Source: Deltaproteobacteria bacterium (lineage in GTDB: Bacteria > Myxococcota > UBA796 > SXON01). From it: a stretch of DNA of 6,966 nt. The notes beneath the pieces are model-generated. The model was not told the origin of the DNA and searched no databases. It saw only the letters and a program-made list of their open reading frames with translations. The stretch is from contig CANKNP010000282.1 of the NCBI GenBank assembly GCA_947483545.1, positions 1 to 6,966 of the forward strand, in the 5' to 3' direction. Position numbers and translations under genes: made by a program. Shown here piece by piece: positions 1 through 6,100 of this stretch. How positions within the stretch are numbered: position 1 is the first letter of the stretch; each line of letters opens with the position of its first letter.

Positions 1-154
1 CCCCCACCCGAGTGACCAAAAGTGAGTTGGGCAGATCTGGTCATTTCCCCGGAGCCGGGATGCCCAGCGGCGTTCCACGGCCCGCTCGGCAACCTTTCGG
101 GTGGCCCCAAGCCGCCCGACTCAGCAAGTACCTGCGCCCCGGGTCCTCGCCAGC

Positions 155-640
155 CTACCGGTTCTGCAGCTGCGGCGCGCCCGACTCGTCCCGCTCGATG
201 AACGGGCGCTCGATGAGCTCCGAGAGCTGCTTGGCCTGGTAGTCGAGGGGCTCGTCGCCTTGCTTGTAGACGTAGCGCTCGCCCTTGGTCGTGAGGATCG
301 CGACCTCGAACGGGCGGGGCTGGGTGTTCTTGACGTACTCGACGGTCGCGACGTCTTTGAAGTAGACGCGGTCGGCCTCGGTGCGCGTTGCGTACCGGGT
401 CGTGAACACGATGGACTCGGTCTCCCGGTCGATGGAGATCTTGAACGTCTTGTTCTGGTCCTGCATGTAGCCGAACGCGATGGCGCTCACGATCGCGCAG
501 CCGAGGCCGAGCAGGACGATCGGAAAGAGCGGCGACTTCCGCTTGACGACGGGGGCCTTGAAGTCGTGGAAGCAGTGCTTGCACAGGTTCGCGACCATCG
601 GGACGTCAGCCTGGCAATGCGGACAAAGCTTGTTGGACAA
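155..640 (-). CDS. Zinc-ribbon, single-pass membrane protein of unknown function
   Basis: This 161-residue protein opens with a compact zinc ribbon: Cys6-x2-Cys9 and Cys20-x2-Cys23, a spacing that normally binds one zinc ion. A basic stretch (VVKRK, 31-35) precedes one hydrophobic segment at about residues 38-59, so the ribbon is probably cytoplasmic and the roughly 100-residue C-terminal part extracytoplasmic (inside-positive rule; inferred). The C-terminal part is polar and beta-rich in appearance, with no motif I recognise. The start is TTG at 640, chosen because an AGGAG ribosome-binding site lies 5 bases upstream and the frame begins directly at the ribbon. It sits 46 bases downstream of the metallophosphoesterase gene and is probably the last gene of that cluster. 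The family is not identified. Zinc ribbons joined to one membrane helix are common in bacterial proteins of unknown role, so no function is proposed. Confidence 0.8.
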   Translation of the reverse strand: MSNKLCPHCQADVPMVANLCKHCFHDFKAPVVKRKSPLFPIVLLGLGCAIVSAIAFGYMQDQNKTFKISIDRETESIVFTTRYATRTEADRVYFKDVATVEYVKNTQPRPFEVAILTTKGERYVYKQGDEPLDYQAKQLSELIERPFIERDESGAPQLQNR

Positions 641-645
641 AGCGG

Positions 646-650
646 CTCCT
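646..650 (-). promoter_or_regulatory. Ribosome-binding site AGGAG deciding a TTG start
   Basis: On the minus strand AGGAG is followed by 5 bases and then TTG at 640. It supports TTG as the initiation codon of the zinc-ribbon membrane protein; no ATG lies at a better position. Confidence 0.65.
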
Positions 651-686
651 GCGACGGGGCTCTTTACCGGTTGCCCGGCGATACCG

Positions 687-1385
687 TCAAGCGCCGTCCT
701 GCAAAGGATCGGCGAACTTACGCACCCAGGGGCCGCCGGGCACCGACGTGTCGAAGAGCACGTAGGTGCCGTGGCTCACGCCATCGCCGATGTTGACGAG
801 CGCACGGTGCCCGACCCGCTGGATCCCGGGGGCGTGGGTGTGGCCGTAGATCACGACGTCCCCAGGGAGCTCCCCGGCCCAGACGAGCTGCTGCGCGATG
901 AGCGCAAGGTTCTGGCGAACGGTGCCGTTACCGCTAATTCGGCCGAGAAAGCGCCAAGCTTGAGCCGGCGACATCGCGTTCACGAGGGCTCGGAACGGGC
1001 GACCGCGCAAGACCCAGGAAAGAGCCGCATAGCCAGCGCTGCGGTCGGCCTGGTCCCCGTGGGCGAGCAGCACCGGTACGCCATCCCAGGAGGTGCGGAC
1101 CATGCCGTCCGGGCCGGGGATCTGTGCGCCTCGGTCGCGGAAAAACTCGTGGACGTGCCAGTCGTGATTGCCGGGGAGCACCGTGAGGGTGAACGGGGCG
1201 AGCGCCTCGACGACCTGGGCGTACTGGGGGAACGGGATCGAGCCCCAATGCCACCAGTGCTCGAAAACGTCGCCGCAAAGGCAGAGTCGGTCGCACTGCA
1301 GCGTGGCGAGGAACCGGAGGAACGCCTGCTGACGGGGGCAATCCGGACCGGCGATGTGCAGGTCCGACACGCAAACAACCCGCAC
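687..1385 (-). CDS. LpxH-like calcineurin-type metallophosphoesterase
   Basis: This 232-residue protein has the complete ordered motif set of the calcineurin-like metallophosphoesterase fold: Asp8-Leu-His10, Gly38-Asp39, Gly72-Asn-His74-Asp75, His109-Gly-Asp111 and Gly181-His182-Thr-His184. These are the ligands of a two-metal centre that hydrolyses phosphoesters or pyrophosphates. Length, the FLRFL segment after motif 1, the GDVFEHW block and the HGDQ...AGY block resemble UDP-2,3-diacylglucosamine pyrophosphatase (LpxH) of lipid A synthesis. E. coli LpxH has GNRD where this protein has GNHD, so the substrate is not certain. There is no signal peptide or membrane segment, so the site is cytoplasmic or peripheral. 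The start is GTG at 1385, only 5 bases after the stop of the membrane-protein gene, with at best a weak Shine-Dalgarno. Initiation probably depends on coupling to the upstream gene. The gene ends in TGA at 687. The fold is confident; the LpxH-type role is a likely guess. Confidence 0.88.
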   Translation of the reverse strand: MRVVCVSDLHIAGPDCPRQQAFLRFLATLQCDRLCLCGDVFEHWWHWGSIPFPQYAQVVEALAPFTLTVLPGNHDWHVHEFFRDRGAQIPGPDGMVRTSWDGVPVLLAHGDQADRSAGYAALSWVLRGRPFRALVNAMSPAQAWRFLGRISGNGTVRQNLALIAQQLVWAGELPGDVVIYGHTHAPGIQRVGHRALVNIGDGVSHGTYVLFDTSVPGGPWVRKFADPLQDGA

Positions 1386-1390
1386 GGGGC

Positions 1391-2125
1391 CTACAACACC
1401 GGGTCAGGCTGGAAGTCGCGCGTCCGGCCGGAGAGGTGGATGTAGATGAGGGACTGGGCGACGACTGCGATGGGCTGCCACACGATCATGCCGAGGCCGC
1501 AGGTGCCGCAGAAGGCCACGAGGCCGATCACGCCCATGAGGATGGCGAACACGAACAGGTTGAGCAGGTGGCCCTGGGTGAGCTTCCAGGAGTACTGGAT
1601 CGCGCCGAACACGCCGAGCTCGGTGTCCAGGAGCGCCAGCAGGTAGAACTGCAGCGCGAAAGCCAGGAGCAGGCCGGGGATGATCAGGAAGAGGAAGCCG
1701 AACCCGGTGGCGAAAGCGACCACCAACGAAGCGCCAATCACGGACAGGAGCTTCGACAGCGAGACGCTGAACGCCCCGAGATCCGGGGCCTCCCCGCGCG
1801 CCGCGGACAAGCCCATCCGCGCGATAGCGCCGGTCGTGAGCATCGTCAGCGGGAACGTCACACACACGCGGCCAAGGGCCATGACCAGCTTGACGGCGAT
1901 CGCGCCGTACACGGCAGCATCTCCGCCCCGCTCCTGCGCGATGCCCTCCGCGACCGCCCCGACGATGCCCTCGATGAAGCCGAAGACGAAGCCCACGCCG
2001 GTCTGCACGACGAAGATGGCGAAGCTCGCGACGCACAAGATGACGAGGTGCGGCAACGCCCGCTCCCACGCCCGCTGCAACATGTCGATGGGGGACCACT
2101 CCGAGGCGATGTAGTCGTCGTTCAA
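1391..2125 (-). CDS. Polytopic integral membrane protein (DUF975 / GPDPase-membrane-domain-like)
   Basis: With a TTG start this is a 244-residue, strongly hydrophobic protein with about five or six membrane segments, roughly at residues 25-50, 80-102, 123-146, 147-166, 187-208 and 210-230. The first 20 residues (DDYIASEWSPIDMLQRAW) form a short polar, amphipathic N-terminus. The block IIPGLLLAF...LLDTELGVFGAIQYSWKLTQG (about 148-185) resembles the repeated pattern in DUF975, YciC-type and GPDPase membrane-domain proteins. In these a Pro-Gly kink is followed by a polar Asp-Thr/Glu turn and a Ser-Trp-x-Leu-Thr helix end. No catalytic motif is visible. An in-frame ATG exists at 2218, but the added 31 residues are Pro/Arg/Ala-rich and unlike a membrane-protein N-terminus. 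The TTG at 2125 has GGAG 5 bases upstream and is preferred. It is the first gene of the cluster with the phosphoesterase. Family assignment is tentative; that it is a membrane protein is secure. Confidence 0.8.
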   Translation of the reverse strand: MNDDYIASEWSPIDMLQRAWERALPHLVILCVASFAIFVVQTGVGFVFGFIEGIVGAVAEGIAQERGGDAAVYGAIAVKLVMALGRVCVTFPLTMLTTGAIARMGLSAARGEAPDLGAFSVSLSKLLSVIGASLVVAFATGFGFLFLIIPGLLLAFALQFYLLALLDTELGVFGAIQYSWKLTQGHLLNLFVFAILMGVIGLVAFCGTCGLGMIVWQPIAVVAQSLIYIHLSGRTRDFQPDPVL

Positions 2126-2130
2126 GCGGG

Positions 2131-2134
2131 CTCC
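2131..2134 (-). promoter_or_regulatory. Ribosome-binding site GGAG deciding a TTG start
   Basis: On the minus strand GGAG is followed by 5 bases and the TTG at 2125. It is the main reason for starting the membrane protein here rather than at the ATG at 2218 or the later ATG at 2083, which has no purine-rich site before it. Confidence 0.6.
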
Positions 2135-2246
2135 AGGGCCGGCGCAGGGTATCAAGATCGGGGCGGCTTGGGACCTGGGGCGTGCCGCAAGCCCGGGCCG
2201 TGGCACGCCGCTGCACATCGGGCGGGGCTCCTTGGGTGGCCAGCGG

Positions 2247-2263
2247 GCCCGGGGGACCCGGGC
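2247..2263. repeat. GC hairpin, 7-bp stem and 3-base loop
   Basis: GCCCGGG at 2247-2253 and CCCGGGC at 2257-2263 are perfect inverted repeats around a GGA loop. It lies about 120 bases upstream of the TTG start of the membrane protein. A second, looser inverted repeat (CGTGCC 2181-2186 with GGCACG 2202-2207, enclosing the palindrome GCCCGGGC) lies between the two. In very GC-rich DNA such stems occur by chance, so a regulatory role is unproven. Confidence 0.4.
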
Positions 2264-2331
2264 GGGGGGAAGGCGTTCTGGCCTTGGATCAGCATTGGGA
2301 CGGCCGCCGACGTCTAAGCGATGAGCGCAAA

Positions 2332-2463
2332 GGCGGAGAAGCTAAGGAAGGCAGGAGGAAAAGAAGCGAGGAAAAATGCCGAAGGAAAGCTCTGTCGCCG
2401 CGGCACCGGGGGTGTCTCCCCTTCCTGTGTTCTTCCCTTCCTGCATTCCTAAGCCTCCCTGCT
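2332..2463. repeat. Long imperfect inverted repeat, about 40-base arms
   Basis: The left arm 2332-2371 (purine-rich) is the reverse complement of the right arm 2424-2463 (pyrimidine-rich) at 28 of 40 positions by hand alignment without gaps. The best part, 2342-2356 against 2439-2453, matches at 13 of 15. A core of 52 bases (2372-2423) separates the arms. The whole could fold into a long imperfect stem or be the remains of a small non-coding mobile element. I see no transposase and no clear target duplication. Purine/pyrimidine bias raises the chance level of complementarity, so the call is moderate. Confidence 0.45.
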
Positions 2464-2526
2464 CGCGGAGCGATTGTCGCCCAGCCTTTGTGGCCTCCCT
2501 GGCATTGAACCTTCGCAGTTTCCGCA

Positions 2527-2546
2527 GGGCGGGCACAGGCCCGCCC
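2527..2546. repeat. REP-like hairpin, perfect 8-bp stem
   Basis: GGGCGGGC (2527-2534) and GCCCGCCC (2539-2546) are perfect inverted repeats with a 4-base ACAG loop. It lies in the 3' region of the pyrC-greA-recG-like transcript. The form resembles REP-type intergenic palindromes known from many bacteria, and the flanking CCTAC/GTAGG is often seen next to such elements. Without a T-run it is more likely an mRNA 3'-end or REP element than an intrinsic terminator. Confidence 0.5.
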
Positions 2547-2573
2547 CTACGGACGCGTTCGGATCCGCGCCAG

Positions 2574-2585
2574 GGCGTTTTCGCC
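2574..2585. repeat. Small hairpin GGCG-TTTT-CGCC
   Basis: A perfect 4-bp stem with a TTTT loop (AAAA on the minus strand) sits one base from the diverged end of the 31-bp array and belongs to the same palindrome cluster. Function unknown. Confidence 0.35.
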
Positions 2586-2586
2586 A

Positions 2587-2710
2587 TGAGAGTTTTGGCG
2601 GCCCGCCGTCGCTCTCATGGAATTTCCGGAGGCCCTCCGCTCCGCTCATGGAATTTTCGGAGGCCCTCCGCTCCGCTCATGGAATTTTCGGAGGCCCTCC
2701 GTTCCGCTCA
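2587..2710. repeat. Head-to-tail array of four 31-bp palindromic units
   Basis: Read on the minus strand, the units are 2710-2680, 2679-2649, 2648-2618 and a diverged one at 2617-2587. The first three are nearly identical; the fourth shares about 20 of 31 positions. Each carries a central near-perfect palindrome (CGGAGGGCCTCCG in the good units, GGCGGGCCGCC in the diverged unit), and an A-rich stretch follows it. The first unit begins with the TGA stop codon of the SRPBCC gene, and every unit boundary reads ATGA. There are no spacers, so it is not a CRISPR array. The period is 31, not a multiple of 3, so it does not encode a repeat protein. Likely a REP/MIRU-like intergenic repeat acting at the transcript 3' end, if at all. 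Confidence 0.8.
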
Positions 2711-3142
2711 ACGCTCGGCGCGGATCTTGAACGCCTCGAGCATCTTCGGGAGGTTTGTCCCTGCGAGTCCGCTCATGAGCGGCTTGGGCACGAAGAGCGC
2801 GAGCTGGACCAAAACCTCGTAGGTCGCCTCCGTCGCGCCGTCGGGCAGCGGGCGCAGGGTCCAAGAACCCTCGTTGGCCCGGAAGAGGTTGCCCTCAACG
2901 AGGGACCACCGAACAACGACCGCGCCGTCGCCCTGCTCTTCTTGCCAGAGCCGGAGCGTGTAGGAGACGGGGCGGACGAGGTCGAGGGTGAACGCGACGG
3001 TCCAGTCCCCGGGCGCCGCGCGAAGCACGGTCGCGACGCGCATCTCCGGCAGGATCTCGGGGTACCGGGCAAAGTCGGTGACGACGGATCGCACGTGCAC
3101 CGGCGCCGCCGCGATCCGAATCGACGCCCGGGCGGACGGCAT
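2708..3142 (-). CDS. SRPBCC / COQ10-like (START-fold) protein
   Basis: This 144-residue protein has the features of the SRPBCC (Bet v 1/START-like) hydrophobic-ligand-binding fold. An N-terminal strand (ASIRIAAAP) leads into the helix motif VVTDFARYPEILPEM (20-34), the typical D-x3-YPE-x-LP block of COQ10, RatA and polyketide-cyclase-like proteins. Alternating strands follow, including the EGSWTLRPLPDGATEATYEV block (91-110). A long C-terminal helix (LPKMLEAFKIRAER) closes the fold. No enzymatic residues are diagnostic; family members bind lipids, quinones or other hydrophobic ligands, and the ligand here cannot be read. Its ATG at 3142 overlaps the stop of the RecG-like gene by one base (TGATG), with no good Shine-Dalgarno, so translation is probably coupled. 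The gene ends in a TGA that is also the first codon-length of the 31-bp array. There is no signal peptide. The fold assignment is firm; any functional link to the RecG-like protein is only positional. Confidence 0.85.
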   Translation of the reverse strand: MPSARASIRIAAAPVHVRSVVTDFARYPEILPEMRVATVLRAAPGDWTVAFTLDLVRPVSYTLRLWQEEQGDGAVVVRWSLVEGNLFRANEGSWTLRPLPDGATEATYEVLVQLALFVPKPLMSGLAGTNLPKMLEAFKIRAER

Positions 3143-6100
3143 CAGCGCCGCCGACGCCGCTTCTTGCGCGATTGCTCCAGCGCCGCAGCCTGCGCCGCGG
3201 CCGGCGCACCCGCCGGGCCCGGGACGACGGGGCGCTCGACCTCGCCGTCAAGCGAGACATCCTCCCCCAGCCGGGTTCGAACTTGCGCCAACAAGGCGCG
3301 ATGAACGCGCCTTTTCAACCCCGGATCCAACGCGAGCAGTCGCACGGAATCCTGGCGTGTGCGCAGTAGCAGCTCGCGATCCTTGGCGGGCTCGGCCCAG
3401 GTGAACCCCGGGAGATCTCGAGCGCCCGACTGGCCCGCAACCATCTCCGCGATCTGCCAACCGTCGGTCTCCCGGCAGAACGCATCGAGGCGGGCGCGCT
3501 CGGTCGGATCCGCCTCGCCACCCAGGATCAGGAGGCACTTGCCAGGGCGAACGCCCTGTCCGACGAGCGCGCGGAGCTGGTGAAGCCGTACGATGTCGAA
3601 CTCCTGGGCATGCTCGACGAGCACGACCGAGGCGTTGGGCATTACCGCGCCGTTCTCGACCTGCGTGGTGGCCAGGAGCACGTCGGCGCGGCGGTGCTGA
3701 AAGTCATCAAAGGCACGAAAGCGCTCCTCTTTGGAGAGCGCGCCGTGGAAGATGCTGATGCGCGCGCCCGGAAAGGCGGTCTCCTGCAGGGTCTCAGCCA
3801 TGCGACGCGCCTCGGAAGAGGCGAGCAGGTCAGAGCCGCGGAGCAGGGGGAACACCAGCAAGACCTGGTGCTTGCGCTCGATGGCTTCGCGCGCGGTGGC
3901 ATAGGCCTCGGCCCGCTGCTGGCTCGTGAATACGGCACAATCCACCCGGGGCGGCGGCGCCGGCAGGGTGGTGAGGGCGAGGTGACCGTAGACGGAGAGG
4001 GCGACAGCCGCCGGGACCGGCGTGGGGGTGACGACGAGCAGATCGGGTCGGACGCCCTCTTCGAGCTTCGCGAGGTCCACGCCCCCGAAGTTGCCGTGCT
4101 CCTCGAGGATGCAGAGGCCAAGGCGGCGAAAGGCGGGTGGATCGGCGGTAAGCGCGTGGGTGCCGAAGATCACGAGGGTCTCGCCCTTCTTGATGGCCTC
4201 GGCCTGCGCACCGCGCGTCGCCCCGGTGAGCAGCACGGGCTCGATGCCCGCGTTCCGGAGGAGCGGCTCCGCGAACAGAAACTGATGCTCGGCGGTCAGC
4301 ACGTCCGGGCACAACACCAGGACCTGGTGTTTGCCCTCGGCGACCATGATCATCGCGGCGGTGAGCACATCGCGGAGGCCCGCCCCGGCGTCGGCTTGGA
4401 GCAGGCGCGCCATGGGCTGCGGGCGCCGAAGATCACGCCGGATGTCGTCCAGCGCAGACTCCTGGGCATCGGTGAGCTGCCAGCCCGACATCGCAAGCGC
4501 CTGGGCAAGGAGCCCATGCATCGCGGGGTTGACCGTGCCGCGCTCTCTGCCCTGCCGTTGGCGAAGGAGCGCGACGCCAAGCTGGACCTGAAGGAGCTCG
4601 TCGTAGGCGAGGCGAGCGCGGCCCTTTCGGGACATGTTGGACGGGAAGTGAACGTCGCGAAGGGCGGCTGCCAAGGTGATCAACTTGTGGCGCTCAAGCA
4701 GCTCAGCAGGCAGATGATCCGCGAGTCCGTCCACATAGCGACGCAAGCCCACGCGGAGCCCGGCACGCACCCGGCTGTCCTCCACCCCGGGGATGTCGTA
4801 GCTCGGGAGCCAATCGCCCCCCCGCCCTTCGATCCCCAGCACCTCCGCCTCATACACGGCGCCCGCAAACACGGGTGCGCCCTCGATCTCCTCGGGTGCT
4901 GCGCCCTCGGTCGCCTGCCACATCCCGGCGACGCCGATCTCGGCCCCCTGCGGGATCGCTTGGATCTCCGGCGACGGCGCCGACCAGCGGCACACGACCC
5001 CCCCCCGATCACTCGCGAGCGTGAACTCGTACCGGCGCGTTCCAGCGACGAACCGCGTGCAGCGACCGCCCACCTGACCGCGGACGATCACGTTCCCTGT
5101 CGGCGGGACCCCAGAGATCAGCCGATCCCCGGCCCGCTCGGTCCGCGGCGGCGCCCGCATCAGCAGGTCGGCGACCTCCGTCACGCCGGCCGTGTCGAGC
5201 GCAGCCAGCTCTGCGGGGGTGAACACACTCAGCTCCGCGAGGCCTACGCCTGTGTGCTCCGGGTGGCCCAGCGCCCAGGTTCGGACCTCCGGAGGGGGCT
5301 CAGGGCGCACCTCCTCGCGCCGAGGCTCCCTTCGCGGGTCGTCCCGCCGGGGCTCCCGAGGCTCGCGCCCGTCCCGAGGCTCGTCCCGGGTTCCCTCCCG
5401 AGGGTCCCTCGCCTCCCGAGGCTCGTCCCGGCGACCTTCCCGGGGCTCCCGAGCCTCCCGAGGCTCCTCCCGGCGCGGCTCCTCGCCCCTCGCCGCGTCT
5501 CGGCCTTGGCGTGGCTCCTCCCTCCTCCCCCGCTCATGCCGGCCCCGGGACCGACCCTCGTCTGGGCGACGCGCCTCTGCGGGCAGCTCAGGCGGGCGCC
5601 CGCCCTCCCCCGCGCCTGCGGTCCGCCCGCCGTCCCCCGCGCCTGCGGTCCGCCCGCCGTCCCCTGCGCCTCCGGTCCGCCCGCCGTCCCCCTCCTCGCG
5701 ATTGCTCTCCTCGCGCAACTGCCGGACTTCTTCACGGATATCTGCGGTCACGACGGCGGCGACTGGCTTCGGTGGTGGCGGCGCGAGCTGTGTGACGCGC
5801 TCAGCACCGACGCCCTCGGGCAGCAATCGCACCCGTGCGAGGCGAGGCGGCTCCTGGGGTCCGACCGTCGCCCGGAGCGCCCGAACGCGCGTCCACGCCT
5901 GCTCCAGACGATCCACCCGTGCCTCGCCATCCTCCACGTCCACGCCTACCAGCAGCGCGTGAATCTCGCGAAATGAATCGCCGTGCGTGGCGCCGTCCAC
6001 CGCCCGCGAGGTCCACCGCAGCAGCGAAGCCTCCAAGTGCCGCTCGCCGTTGCTCGGTGCCCGCAACGCCCAGGAGAGGGTGCGATCCAGCACGTCGATC

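Larger units (their letters stand above)
2126..2707. other. Gene-free stretch rich in palindromes and repeats
   Basis: About 580 bases separate the two gene clusters. Short ORFs here do not persist across the repeats and have no coding character or ribosome-binding sites. The content is structural: GC hairpins near 2181-2207 and 2247-2263, a long imperfect inverted repeat (2332-2463), a perfect 8-bp hairpin (2527-2546), a small hairpin (2574-2585) and the 31-bp array (2587-2710). A promoter for the downstream gene cluster should lie here, but I could not place a convincing -35/-10 pair. No hairpin is followed by a clean T-run on the minus strand, so no classical intrinsic terminator is called. 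Confidence 0.7.

Noticed and set aside
13..43. Inverted repeat TGACCA (13-18) and TGGTCA (38-43) as an operator or terminator.
   Set aside because: Six-base arms with a 19-base gap are expected by chance, there is no T-run, and no promoter or gene start is next to them.
1..100. A tRNA-Ser-like stretch on the minus strand (GGTTGCCGAGCGG).
   Set aside because: There is no T-arm GGTTCRA motif, no acceptor stem and no anticodon arm. The resemblance is to the D-arm only.
2146..2155. TTGATACCCT on the minus strand as a -10 element for the membrane-protein gene.
   Set aside because: The nearest TTGCGG-type -35 is about 31 bases away, too far for a sigma-70 promoter, and the start codon is only about 20 bases downstream.
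480..2317. Long plus-strand open frames at 480-1445 and 1436-2317.
   Set aside because: They run opposite the metallophosphoesterase and membrane-protein genes, whose motifs and hydrophobic pattern are unmistakable. The plus-strand products have no domain and no ribosome-binding site.
2342..2587. A possible 81-residue minus-strand small protein in the intergenic stretch.
   Set aside because: It runs through both the inverted repeat and the REP-like hairpin, has an Arg/Gly-rich random composition and lacks a clear ribosome-binding site.
2587..2710. CRISPR array.
   Set aside because: The 31-bp units are directly head to tail with no spacers, and no cas genes are nearby.
3580..5976. A 798-residue plus-strand open frame opposite the RecG-like gene.
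   Set aside because: It is a GC-bias shadow: composition is Arg/Ala/Gly/Leu/His-rich with no recognisable domain, whereas the minus strand aligns with RecG throughout.
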